Of a stretch of DNA of 46,028 bases, positions 38,004 through 44,367 are shown one piece after another. A program made the translations under genes and the position numbers. Position 1 is the stretch's first letter; every line of letters begins with the position of its first letter. Source of the DNA: CALRGE01 sp964360635 (lineage in GTDB: Bacteria > Patescibacteriota > Gracilibacteria > UBA1369 > 2-02-FULL-48-14); NCBI GenBank assembly GCA_964360635.1, contig CAYHXO010000015.1, positions 1 to 46,028 of the forward strand. The letters run 5' to 3'. The notes under the pieces were generated by a model. It searched no databases and was not told where the DNA came from. It worked only from the letters and a program-made list of their open reading frames with translations.

Positions 38004-38465
38004 ATGGCATACTCATTGAATAAGGCGCAACTTATTGGAAATTTAACTAAAGATCCTGAATTAAAAACCATTCCAAGTGGGCAAGCGGTTGCTTCATTTT
38101 CAGTGGCAACAAACTCAAGTTGGGTAGATAAAGCAGGTCAAAAACAGGAGAAAAGCGAATTCCACAACGTTGTGGCATGGGGAAAATTGGCAGAAATCTG
38201 CGGATCTTACATGAAAAAAGGTAAAAAAGTTTATGTTGAAGGCCGAATTCAAACTCGAGATTGGGAAGGGGAGGATGGTGTAAAAAAATACCGAACTGAA
38301 ATCGTGGCTGACAACGTTATTATGCTTGATCGAGCTGGTTCACCAACAGGTAGTGGTGACGACGAAGCAGTTGCAGAAATGCCAAGAGCTCAGAGACCAG
38401 TAAAGGCTAAGTCTGAACAATCTGCTCCTCAGGAAGAGGTAAGTATTGATGATTTGCCTTTTTAA
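38004..38465 (+). CDS. ssb: Single-stranded DNA-binding protein
   Basis: A 153-residue SSB. The OB fold spans 1-105 (LNKAQLIGNLTKDPELKTIP, FHNVVAWGKLAEICGSYMKK, VEGRIQTRDWEGEDGVKKYR). A disordered linker leads to the acidic tip SIDDLPF, which recruits replication and repair partners. I start at 38004 (MAYSLNKAQLIG), the family norm. An in-frame ATG at 37944 lies upstream of the TATAAT box and would add an unrelated 20 residues. It binds ssDNA as a tetramer in replication, repair and recombination. Confidence 0.95.
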   Translation: MAYSLNKAQLIGNLTKDPELKTIPSGQAVASFSVATNSSWVDKAGQKQEKSEFHNVVAWGKLAEICGSYMKKGKKVYVEGRIQTRDWEGEDGVKKYRTEIVADNVIMLDRAGSPTGSGDDEAVAEMPRAQRPVKAKSEQSAPQEEVSIDDLPF

Positions 38466-38548
38466 CAGTCGCTCGAAGAGCGAGCATTGTTTTCCGGCGG
38501 TCTTTTTTTGACTAGAATTTGATGATGTATAGCAAATAGTTATCAAAT

Positions 38549-38578
38549 ATATAACAATTGTATGACAATTTGTTATAT
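38549..38578. repeat. AT-rich inverted repeat downstream of ssb
   Basis: ATATAACAATTG (38549-38560) and CAATTTGTTATAT (38566-38578) are complementary except for one bulged T, around a TATGA loop. It could be a hairpin, a protein-binding site or a promoter region for the structured segment that follows. Confidence 0.5.
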
Positions 38579-38606
38579 AGGGTGTTGAGATAGGTCATTT
38601 TTATAG

Positions 38607-38968
38607 CCGCGCACAAAGGCGCGGTCCAATCCTCACACTTCGTGTGAGTAAATCAAGAACCCGATCTTTTGAACATGTATCACACATAGTGTAGATAACA
38701 GTGGTTAAGTTCGGGCTCTTGCGGGTTTACTCATCCATAGAAGTCTTCTGCTGCTCCGTTGATCCTTCGATCAGGGAGAGGAGTCATTTATGTATGAGGC
38801 ACTTTCCTCGCCTACAATTTTTGTTTTACGTGAGTTATTTTATAGACAGTTCACGGCAGTCATTGTTTTGTTTTTGTTTTTGACTTCGTTATGGCGGACC
38901 ATAGAAGTTCACATGATGTAGGGAGGAAAGAAAATCGAAGATTTTCTACTTTCTTTTCTATCTGCATC
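38607..38968 (+). ncRNA. Candidate structured non-coding RNA between ssb and gmk
   Basis: The 520-base gap after ssb has no convincing ORF but holds many stems: CCGCGC/GCGCGG (38607-38624); CTCACAC/GTGTGAG (38632-38648); a long-range helix of GTAAA with TTTAC (38648-38652, 38726-38730) plus AAGAACCCGA with TCGGGCTCTT (38655-38664, 38711-38720), enclosing TATCACAC/GTGTAGATA; CTCC-TGATC/GATCA-GGAG (38754-38778); GAGG/CCTC (38796-38809); TATGG/CCATA (38890-38903); and GATGTAG/CTGCATC around GAAAATC/GATTTTC (38915-38968). CCATAGAAGT occurs twice (38735, 38899). I see no tmRNA, RNase P or SRP signatures. Strand and ends are uncertain. Confidence 0.5.
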
Positions 38969-39044
38969 TTAGGCCTGTATTTCAATGTTCTTTTCGTGTA
39001 AGTTTTCCTCAGTCGAAAACGAATCATGTAATAATAGCACATTC

Positions 39045-39632
39045 ATGACTGACAGTCAAACAGGAAAACTCATATTGATTCTTGGTTCATCCGGTTCCGG
39101 GAAAGGGACTGTTTTAGCGCATCTGCGAGCCAATCGTAAGGAATTTGTGTTTCCCGTTTCATGCACAACTCGCTCTCCACGACCCGGAGAAAAAGAAGGG
39201 GAGGTTTACTATTTTATTTCGAAGGATGAGTTTAAGAAACGTATTGAAGCCGGTGATTTTTTGGAGTGGGCGATGGTGCATGAAGAGAATTACTACGGCA
39301 CATTAAAATCTGAAATTTTGAAGCCGCTTGAAGGTGGCAAAATTGTTGTGCGTGAAGTTGACGTTCAAGGACTCCGCTCAATTCGCGATCTTTTGCCTAA
39401 GGAAAAATTTGCCTCAATTTTCTTGACTGTTAGTGGATGGGAAACTCTTAGACATCGCATTTTGAAGCGCTCAATTTTACCGGAGGAAGAATTGGAACGC
39501 CGTCGTCAGAGTTTTCTTACCGAGAAAGAGTGGGAAAAAGAGTGTGATGTTGTGATTGTGAGTGTTGAGGGAGAGATCAAAAGGTTGACGGATGATGTGG
39601 AATTTGCGATAGTCGATTTGACTAGGAGCTAA
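39045..39632 (+). CDS. gmk: Guanylate kinase
   Basis: A 195-residue guanylate kinase (GMP + ATP to GDP + ADP). P-loop GSSGSGKG is at 14-21. The GMP-binding segment SCTTRSPRPGEKEGEVYYFI (about 39-58) includes the Arg and Tyr that contact GMP. The lid region has SILPEEELERRRQSF. Start at 39045: an in-frame ATG at 38985 would add 20 residues that are not family-like and that read into the structured gap. A small gene follows 9 bases after the stop. Confidence 0.93.
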   Translation: MTDSQTGKLILILGSSGSGKGTVLAHLRANRKEFVFPVSCTTRSPRPGEKEGEVYYFISKDEFKKRIEAGDFLEWAMVHEENYYGTLKSEILKPLEGGKIVVREVDVQGLRSIRDLLPKEKFASIFLTVSGWETLRHRILKRSILPEEELERRRQSFLTEKEWEKECDVVIVSVEGEIKRLTDDVEFAIVDLTRS

Positions 39633-39641
39633 TTTAAAATT

Positions 39642-39827
39642 ATGGAGAGAAATCCACAAATTATGGATGGGAGAGATACTTCAGGTGAGCTCACCCGAAG
39701 CCCAGAACTGGATGGTTTTCGTGAACGCCATCGCGCACTTGTTAACGGAACTTTTTTCTCTGAGCCAAAAACTCTAAAAGATCTAACTTTTGGATTTACT
39801 ACAGATTGTCCTCGAGCTCCTGAATAG
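39642..39827 (+). CDS. Small hypothetical protein (61 residues)
   Basis: A 61-residue hydrophilic protein (MERNPQIMDGRDTSGELTRS) ending DCPRAPE. Arg/Glu/Asp-rich, without a recognised family. It begins 9 bases after gmk and is probably cotranscribed. Start context is AATTTAAAATTATG, like the other small genes here, with no Shine-Dalgarno. Confidence 0.5.
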   Translation: MERNPQIMDGRDTSGELTRSPELDGFRERHRALVNGTFFSEPKTLKDLTFGFTTDCPRAPE

Positions 39828-39873
39828 TGTGGCTTTTTAATAAAAAATTTAGTAGTAAATTGAATTTAGAAAT

Positions 39874-39892
39874 ATTCAGGAATAATTCAGGA
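39874..39892 (+). promoter_or_regulatory. ATTCAGGA direct repeat upstream of the Phd/RelE operon
   Basis: Two ATTCAGGA copies (39874-39881, 39885-39892), 11-bp period, identical over 18 bases to the site at 10052. A TATAAT (39912-39917) lies downstream and is the likely -10 of the toxin-antitoxin operon. Confidence 0.6.
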
Positions 39893-39936
39893 CTTTTGCT
39901 TTTTTGAAGTTTATAATTTGCTTGTAATATTTTCAG

Positions 39937-39956
39937 ATGTACATTATTATGTACAT
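39937..39956 (+). promoter_or_regulatory. Palindromic operator before the antitoxin gene
   Basis: Two copies of the self-complementary octamer ATGTACAT (39937-39944, 39949-39956) separated by TATT, ending 2 bases before the antitoxin ATG at 39959. Position and symmetry fit autorepression by a Phd/YefM antitoxin-toxin complex. Confidence 0.65.
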
Positions 39957-39958
39957 GT

Positions 39959-40285
39959 ATGAATACTAAAACAACCATATCGATTTCAGAGGCGAGGAAG
40001 AAAATCTTTCAGATTGCTGATGAGGTTCAAAAGCCCAATATTCACTACACTCTTACCAAAAAAGGTAGACCGAAAGTAGTTATAATGAGCGCCGAGGAGT
40101 TCGAATCTTGGCAGGAAACTCTGGAGGTTATGAAAGATTTTCCTGATTTAGCGGAAGATATAAAAGATGCGGAGGAAGATCTTAGAAAAGGGGAAACTAT
40201 AAGTTGGAGTGATTATCTATCTAAAAAAAATGAAATACCGAATCGAACTGTCAAAAAAAGCGGAAAAAAGTCTGGCAAGAATTGA
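39959..40285 (+). CDS. Phd/YefM-family antitoxin
   Basis: A 108-residue antitoxin. The N-terminal Phd/YefM fold is clear: TTISISEARKKIFQIADEVQ, then YTLTKKGRPKVVIMSAEEFE, followed by a helical toxin-neutralising region (MKDFPDLAEDIKDAEEDLRK). The N-terminal domain should bind the ATGTACAT palindromes just upstream. The C-terminus is extended by a basic tail (KKSGKKSGKN) that overlaps the toxin gene by 56 bases. It is the first gene of the pair and has a candidate TATAAT promoter. Confidence 0.9.
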   Translation: MNTKTTISISEARKKIFQIADEVQKPNIHYTLTKKGRPKVVIMSAEEFESWQETLEVMKDFPDLAEDIKDAEEDLRKGETISWSDYLSKKNEIPNRTVKKSGKKSGKN

Positions 40286-40487
40286 TAAGAGATTCAAGTC
40301 CAGAGTAGAGAGAGTTATAGATAGTCTTCCGAGCGATCCATTTTTAGGCAAAGCCCTTAATGGTGAATACAAAGGTTTAAGGTCTTGTAGAGTTTGGCCA
40401 TATAGAATCGTTTACGAAATTCGTGGTTGCGAACTCATCATTCTTATAATTAATGTGCTTCATAGACAGAGTGTTTATAAATCTTAA
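40230..40487 (+). CDS. RelE/ParE-family toxin
   Basis: An 85-residue RelE-superfamily protein. It begins MKYRIELSKKAEKSLARIDK and continues PFLGKALNGEYKGLRSCRVW, PYRIVYEIRG and a C-terminal INVLHRQSVYK. RelE toxins cleave mRNA in the ribosomal A site; Arg and Lys residues of these strands and the terminal HRQSVY are the usual catalytic region. I start at 40230, because an upstream ATG at 40209 only adds residues unlike the family. It overlaps the antitoxin gene, so it is translationally coupled. Confidence 0.9.
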   Translation: MKYRIELSKKAEKSLARIDKRFKSRVERVIDSLPSDPFLGKALNGEYKGLRSCRVWPYRIVYEIRGCELIILIINVLHRQSVYKS

Positions 40488-40506
40488 ACCCTCCAAGTTT
40501 TAGAGA

Positions 40507-41592
40507 TTATTTCACCGTAATTACAACCATCATGTCCTCATTTACGGAGTCACCCGATAAACAGCCTATATTGCTATGGTCGTTGTAAGCTTCAAGATTC
40601 CCACCCGGATCTTGCTGACAACTCTTAAAGGACATAAAAATATCACCGGTGGCTGAAGCATCAACATCCCCCAGTAACAAAAATTCTTTTGACGATTCGC
40701 CGTTGATGCTAAAGTCATCGCTAAAGTCTGCCTGAAGTCTTGAATCAATATTCACAGGCCCGGCAAAAGTTGCTCCGGAGTCGGGCTCTATTAAAATAAG
40801 ATTGCTTAAGTAGGAAGTAGTCGATGCACTTAAGTTGGAATCAAATTCAATTTGAGTAATATTGCAGTCACTGTGTGACTTGCATTCAAGTTTTACTCCC
40901 AATAGCGGCACTTCGGTGGTACCGGGCGAAACAGTTGAACTTACCGGTGAAGATCTTAAAGAAGGTGTAACAGCTTCCTGAATTTCTATATATACCATTT
41001 CATCCACATTCACGGTACCGGCAACCACGCTACCTCTTCCGCTGCTTTTCATGCTGACATTTTTCCCCGAAGTAATTGCAAACATTACAGTCTCGCCATC
41101 ATCATTCATAAATGAATTGTCGCTAACATCTCCCAAGACAGTCAAAGTTACTGAAGACTTTGTCGGAACTGTAAATGCGTCGGTAAAAGTAACACTTCCG
41201 TCGGAGCTTAAATCTTTCGGACCCATGTAAACCGTACCTGAAGAATCAACCAATCGCAGATTTGTGACAAAATCACCAACATCATTTCCATGGTCGGTTA
41301 AAGAAGCATCGGATTGGAAATTATCTACACCACCGTTGTCGTCTACATAACCGTTTAATTTAACAGAACTTACATTACATTCCTTTCCATCTATGCATTC
41401 GAATTTAATACCGACAAAGGAAACGTCGTCCGTATCAAGCGTAACTGCGTCGGAAACCGGAGAACTAGCCAAAGAAATTTTCAAATTTTCAAACGGACCT
41501 GCTTTGAACTTACCTTGCGACTCTTGAGTATTCACACAAGACGAAAGAATGATAGTAGAAAAAAACAATGCACTGAGAAATTTTATTTGCAT
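40507..41592 (-). CDS. Lipoprotein with two Ig-like repeats
   Basis: A 361-residue surface lipoprotein with lipobox LSSC (Cys19). The mature part holds two homologous beta-sandwich-like units of about 150 residues. Each opens with L-x-S-S-P-V-S, then T-x-x-V-x-(F/L)-x-G-(I/V)-K-(F/L)-E-C, a second Cys nearby (DGKECN, SHSDCN), an L-x-L-(V/I)-(D/E) strand, a GP-(K/V)-x-(L/I) turn and L-x-x-(L/V)-G-D-V. Such units are frequent in CPR surface proteins. Two more cysteines in the last region may pair. The promoter carries a nine-base homopolymer in its spacer, so expression may be phase variable. Confidence 0.75.
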   Translation of the reverse strand: MQIKFLSALFFSTIILSSCVNTQESQGKFKAGPFENLKISLASSPVSDAVTLDTDDVSFVGIKFECIDGKECNVSSVKLNGYVDDNGGVDNFQSDASLTDHGNDVGDFVTNLRLVDSSGTVYMGPKDLSSDGSVTFTDAFTVPTKSSVTLTVLGDVSDNSFMNDDGETVMFAITSGKNVSMKSSGRGSVVAGTVNVDEMVYIEIQEAVTPSLRSSPVSSTVSPGTTEVPLLGVKLECKSHSDCNITQIEFDSNLSASTTSYLSNLILIEPDSGATFAGPVNIDSRLQADFSDDFSINGESSKEFLLLGDVDASATGDIFMSFKSCQQDPGGNLEAYNDHSNIGCLSGDSVNEDMMVVITVK

Positions 41593-41618
41593 GTAGTGGA
41601 ATTAAAAATTATGCAATA

Positions 41619-41646
41619 ATTCTACCCCCCCCCACAAGTTTTGCAA
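41619..41646 (-). promoter_or_regulatory. Promoter with G9 tract in the spacer
   Basis: On the minus strand TTGCAA (41646-41641), a 16-base spacer ending in nine consecutive Gs (41633-41625), then TAGAAT (41624-41619). The lipoprotein ATG at 41592 is about 20 bases after the predicted start. Slippage of the tract would change the -35/-10 spacing by single bases. Confidence 0.65.
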
Positions 41647-41737
41647 ATTCAAAATTCAGCAATATCTAGCAGATTTTATCAATTTCCTCAGCGAGTTTAT
41701 AATCTTTTTCGCTGATTTGGAATTCAATTAGATAATT

Positions 41738-42070
41738 CTATTTTTTGATATAAATCATTACTCCATGATTCTTAATATGTTCTTTAAGTTCGGGAGTATC
41801 AATGGTCTTGAAGTCTAGTACATCAAAAAAATATGGGATTTTAGTTTCTTCTTCCAGTTTGTATTTCACTTCAGCAAGGGTGTGATAGTTGTCGGGTTTG
41901 TAAATTAATGCAATGTCTACGTCTGAAGCAGGTTTGAATGTGTTCATGGCGCGTGAACCGAATAGTAAAACTTTTTCAACATCAGGGGAACTTTGGAAAA
42001 CCTTTTCCATTGCTTTAAGATCTTCAGGTGAAAAGCCAAATTTATCGAGCTTCTCCTTTTTGGTATTCAT
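41738..42070 (-). CDS. MNT-type minimal nucleotidyltransferase (antitoxin of HepT)
   Basis: A 110-residue minimal nucleotidyltransferase. The signature GSX10DXD is exact: Gly38-Ser39, ten residues, Asp50-Val-Asp52 (LLFGSRAMNTFKPASDVDIA). In characterised HepT/MNT pairs this protein AMPylates a Tyr of HepT and so neutralises it. The start at 42070 overlaps the restored reading frame of the upstream HepT gene by 29 bases, as usual for the pair. The adjoining toxin is frameshifted, so this antitoxin may now be orphaned. Confidence 0.88.
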   Translation of the reverse strand: MNTKKEKLDKFGFSPEDLKAMEKVFQSSPDVEKVLLFGSRAMNTFKPASDVDIALIYKPDNYHTLAEVKYKLEEETKIPYFFDVLDFKTIDTPELKEHIKNHGVMIYIKK

Positions 42071-42453
42071 TTTTGAAGTAATTGAATAAATCCTGAATCA
42101 GGAAAAAATATTTTGAACAAATTTTACCAACTACTGCTTTTGCAATTTCTTCATTGTAAGTATGGGAAGTCAGATTCCTGTCTTCTATTGCGTCCATCGG
42201 TCACAATTCCATCTTGGAGCGCTTGTTTTACGACAGATCTGAAACCGTTCAATTCCGCATGTCCACCGTAAATTAGGAAATCTTTGGTAGTATTTAGAGC
42301 CAACTCGTATGTGAATTCATAAGTTTGAACAAGACCTTCAAGAATCAATTCGTCATCTTTTGCCTTTTGATATCGATCAACAGCATTTGAGAGACGATGG
42401 AATGCTTTTTCAAAATTCTGAAAACGTTGTTGCCATCGAATTGTTTTGTACAT
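42042..42453 (-). pseudogene. HepT-family (HEPN) toxin, frameshifted
   Basis: The frame from 42453 encodes a HEPN nucleotidyltransferase-partner protein (RWQQRFQNFEKAFHRLSNAV, EGLVQTYEFTYELALNTTKD) but stops after 100 residues. After about residue 87 the family sequence continues in another frame from 42194: DAIEDRNLTSHTYNEEIAKA and on to a stop at 42042-42044. That lost segment carries RNLTSHTY, the RX4HXY motif containing the RNase residues and the AMPylated Tyr. The 100-residue product therefore lacks the active site. The motif order suggests a small deletion (the usual Trp region is missing) rather than a single inserted base. It precedes the MNT gene, forming a broken HepT/MNT module. 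Confidence 0.8.
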
Positions 42454-42576
42454 ATATATTTAAAGATTGCTTTTGCATTGTAGCACTTTGCTGAAATTAT
42501 TCACCGCGAAAAAATCTTGCCAGTTTTGAATCTTATAGTATCCTGCTATCATGCATGAGCTTAGCGAATGCACTAT

Positions 42577-42650
42577 TGGGGATTAGCCAAGCGGTAAGGC
42601 AAGGGACTCTGAATCCCTCATCGGGGGTTCGAATCCCTCATCCCCAGCCA
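42577..42650 (+). tRNA. tRNA-Gln (anticodon CTG), CCA encoded
   Basis: Acceptor TGGGGAT pairs with ATCCCCA. The anticodon stem GGGA/TCCC encloses loop CTCTGAA with anticodon CTG. The T arm is CGGGGGTTCGAATCCCTC-type. The discriminator is G, followed by encoded CCA (42648-42650) and a short T-run. Confidence 0.93.
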
Positions 42651-42666
42651 AATTTTTTAAGCTTTT

Positions 42667-42683
42667 ATTCAGGACAAATTCAG
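42667..42683 (+). promoter_or_regulatory. ATTCAGGA direct repeat upstream of PemK-like gene 2
   Basis: ATTCAGGA (42667-42674) and ATTCAG (42678-42683), 11-bp period, followed by TATAAT (42694-42699) 10 bases on and the toxin ATG at 42720. It matches the sites at 10052 and 39874. Confidence 0.6.
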
Positions 42684-42719
42684 ATCCTCTTTTTATAATG
42701 AAGATTCTTAATACGAATT

Positions 42720-43112
42720 ATGCATATAAAAAGATTTTTTGAGTGGATCGGTATCAAAGAAAAGTTGCACTCCATAATTCATAAGCCACCATACGTATCG
42801 GGAGGTGAAATATGGTGGGCTAGTTTAGGTGAAAATATTGGTTCTGAAATTAACGGGAAAAATCGTCAATTTTCACGTCCGGTAATTATATTAAGAAAAT
42901 TATCGAATGGTTTTTATATAGTTATTCCTCTTACAACTCAAATCCATTATGGAACTTGGTATGTAAATTTTAAACAAAAGGGAGTTGAAATGTCTGCTTG
43001 TTTACATCAAGTTCGTTCAATTGATTACAGAAGGGTTGTATCCTATGTTGGTCAGCTTGATGATGACGATTTTGCAAGAGTGAAAGAAGGATTTCTAAAG
43101 CTTTGCCAATAA
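42720..43112 (+). CDS. PemK/MazF-like toxin, orphan copy 2
   Basis: A 130-residue paralogue of the 10108 protein, of identical length and layout: MHIKRFFEWIGIKEKL helix, GEIWWASLGENIGSEINGKN signature, RPVIILRKL, PLTTQ strand, and IDYRRVVSYVGQLDDDDFAR. Substitutions are spread along the sequence and conservative at motif positions, so both copies look functional. No antitoxin gene is adjacent; a tRNA-Gln gene lies upstream. The insertion point next to a tRNA and the shared flanking motifs suggest that the toxin, its operator and the downstream hairpins moved or duplicated as one unit. Confidence 0.75.
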   Translation: MHIKRFFEWIGIKEKLHSIIHKPPYVSGGEIWWASLGENIGSEINGKNRQFSRPVIILRKLSNGFYIVIPLTTQIHYGTWYVNFKQKGVEMSACLHQVRSIDYRRVVSYVGQLDDDDFARVKEGFLKLCQ

Positions 43113-43120
43113 AAAATATA

Positions 43121-43157
43121 CCCTCCCATTTCTGGGAGGGGACGCGGGAAAATCCCG
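43121..43157 (+). other. Conserved double hairpin downstream of PemK-like gene 2
   Basis: Stem 1 is CCCTCCCA-TTTC-TGGGAGGG (43121-43140). Stem 2 is CGGGA-AAA-TCCCG (43145-43157). A TTTAGCAAA tail follows. Compared with the copy at 10508, a G-C pair of stem 1 is replaced by C-G with the loop unchanged, which is covariation in favour of an RNA structure. Confidence 0.6.
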
Positions 43158-43283
43158 AAAGTGGTTTTACTTTAGCAAATTTAATTTTAGAGTTCAATAT
43201 CTTTTTGTCATCTTTAAATGTAGATAGTTAATTGTTGCGAATCAAGATCGAATCTGTTAAGCTTCTAAGCCCTAATCTTAAAT

Positions 43284-43445
43284 GTGGACAAAACAGAATT
43301 TTTCTCAGATGGTTTTGAGGCAACCGAATCCTCAGATGAAACTGGCGTACGTTTTATCACGATTCTTCCTAAAAGTTCGGGTTTTGATCACTCTCGTCGT
43401 GAATTTTTAAGGGATGTTGGTGTTTCTGCCATCGTTAGATATTAA
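43284..43445 (+). CDS. Small ORF with GTG start (53 residues)
   Basis: A 54-codon frame starting GTG GAC AAA ACA GAA and ending TAA, overlapping the convergent HAD gene stop by 4 bases. The product has a protein-like composition (ETGVRFITILPKSSGFDHSR) with no family recognised. There is no in-frame ATG. TAATCT lies just upstream. It is tentative; the neat convergent end and absence of internal stops are the main support. Confidence 0.35.
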   Translation: MDKTEFFSDGFEATESSDETGVRFITILPKSSGFDHSRREFLRDVGVSAIVRY

Positions 43446-44122
43446 GTAAATGAAAGCTCCAAGCCTTTGTTAAAGGTGCAATCTATCTCATTAAAATCGG
43501 TGATGATCATATCGGAAGAACTTAATAATTCCCGATTGTTTGTTTTGTTTTTTATACCAATACAGTTTAAACCCGCTCTTTTCGCCGCTTCTATACCACT
43601 TTTCGTATCTTCAAAAGCGAGTCCCTCATCTGGAGATAGACTGAGCCGTTGCAGTGCTAATTGATAAGGGAAGGGATCCGGTTTTTGTTGTTCAGGAGAA
43701 TCTTCGTAAGCAATTCGAAAATCGAAAAATTCTTTAATACCTAAAATCGTTAGAGAATCCTCAAGAGAATCCCTTGATGCTCCACTCACAATGACACAAG
43801 GAACATATGCACGTTTTAGCTCTTTCAGCAATTTAATTAAACCTGCTGTTGGCTTTAACTTTTGTTTTGCAATCTCGTAGTAATATGGACGTTTTTTTGA
43901 GTAGAAGTCTTCATCTTTGCACTTCACGCCTTGTTCTCTTAAGACTTGAGTCGGTTTTTTATAAAGGTCAATACATTCATCAAAAAACAACTTTTCTGTG
44001 AAATCAAATCCGTAGAGTTCACGACTTACCTTCTTGTATGCTTCAAAATGAAGCATAGTACTGTCATAAAGAGTACCATCTGCGTCAAACAATACTGCTT
44101 TGAATATTTTCCTCTGTGACAT
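43442..44122 (-). CDS. HAD-superfamily hydrolase (PGM/phosphatase-like)
   Basis: A 226-residue HAD hydrolase of subfamily IA type. Motif I is FDADGTLYD with nucleophile Asp13 and acid/base Asp15. The helical cap spans about 20-90. Motif II is IVSGASRD. Motif III Lys lies in KPDPFPYQLALQRL and motif IV acidic residues in LAFEDTKSGIEAAKRAGL. The layout resembles beta-phosphoglucomutase/phosphoglycolate phosphatase relatives. The substrate cannot be assigned. A 34-residue ORF ends 2 bases upstream and is probably in the same operon. Confidence 0.9.
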   Translation of the reverse strand: MSQRKIFKAVLFDADGTLYDSTMLHFEAYKKVSRELYGFDFTEKLFFDECIDLYKKPTQVLREQGVKCKDEDFYSKKRPYYYEIAKQKLKPTAGLIKLLKELKRAYVPCVIVSGASRDSLEDSLTILGIKEFFDFRIAYEDSPEQQKPDPFPYQLALQRLSLSPDEGLAFEDTKSGIEAAKRAGLNCIGIKNKTNNRELLSSSDMIITDFNEIDCTFNKGLELSFT

Positions 44123-44124
44123 AG

Positions 44125-44229
44125 CTACAGTTTAAGTTCTTGTTCTGTTTCTTGAATTGCCTCCTCCATAATCAATATACCTTTTTTGGCAAGTTCGTGC
44201 GACATATATTTTACAAATGTAAAATCCAT
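44125..44229 (-). CDS. Small helical ORF upstream of HAD hydrolase (34 residues)
   Basis: A 35-codon frame on the minus strand beginning ATGGATTTTACATTTG. The product is helix-like (MSHELAKKGILIMEEAIQET) and ends TAG two bases before the HAD start, which implies coupling. AGTATAAAAGG lies upstream as a possible -10. No family recognised. Confidence 0.4.
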   Translation of the reverse strand: MDFTFVKYMSHELAKKGILIMEEAIQETEQELKL

Positions 44230-44321
44230 CCTGCGCCCTTTTATACTATCTCAAATATCTCATTTAGCCTGAAACACTACAATTGTGTCTCATGGCAAGA
44301 AACGGTAGGATAAAACCATCG

Positions 44322-44350
44322 CAAGGGTACTAGACCCGACTAGCCAGCCA
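44322..44350 (+). repeat. 29-bp direct repeat, left copy
   Basis: It starts CAAGGGTACTAGACCCGA and ends GCCAGCCA. It contains GGGT-ACTAG-ACCC, a small perfect stem. 27 of 29 bases match the copy at 44986-45014, which brackets the 44368 gene on its other side. Confidence 0.8.
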
Positions 44351-44367
44351 ATAAATCTCGTATTGCT

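Noticed and set aside
38781..38812. RNase P RNA, from GAGGAAAGTGCC on the minus strand
   Set aside because: The universal P4 string is GAGGAAAGTCC; here one base breaks it, and no matching 3' P4 strand or P-RNA layout is found in the region.
38985..39044. Upstream ATG for guanylate kinase
   Set aside because: It adds 20 residues not seen in the family; MTDSQTGKLILILGSSGSGKG begins at the expected distance from the P-loop.
42071..42095. A fourth ATTCAGGA-N3-ATTCA repeat (minus strand) before the MNT gene
   Set aside because: It lies inside the restored HepT reading frame (LIQDLFNYF), and the second half-site is imperfect, so it is better explained as coding sequence.
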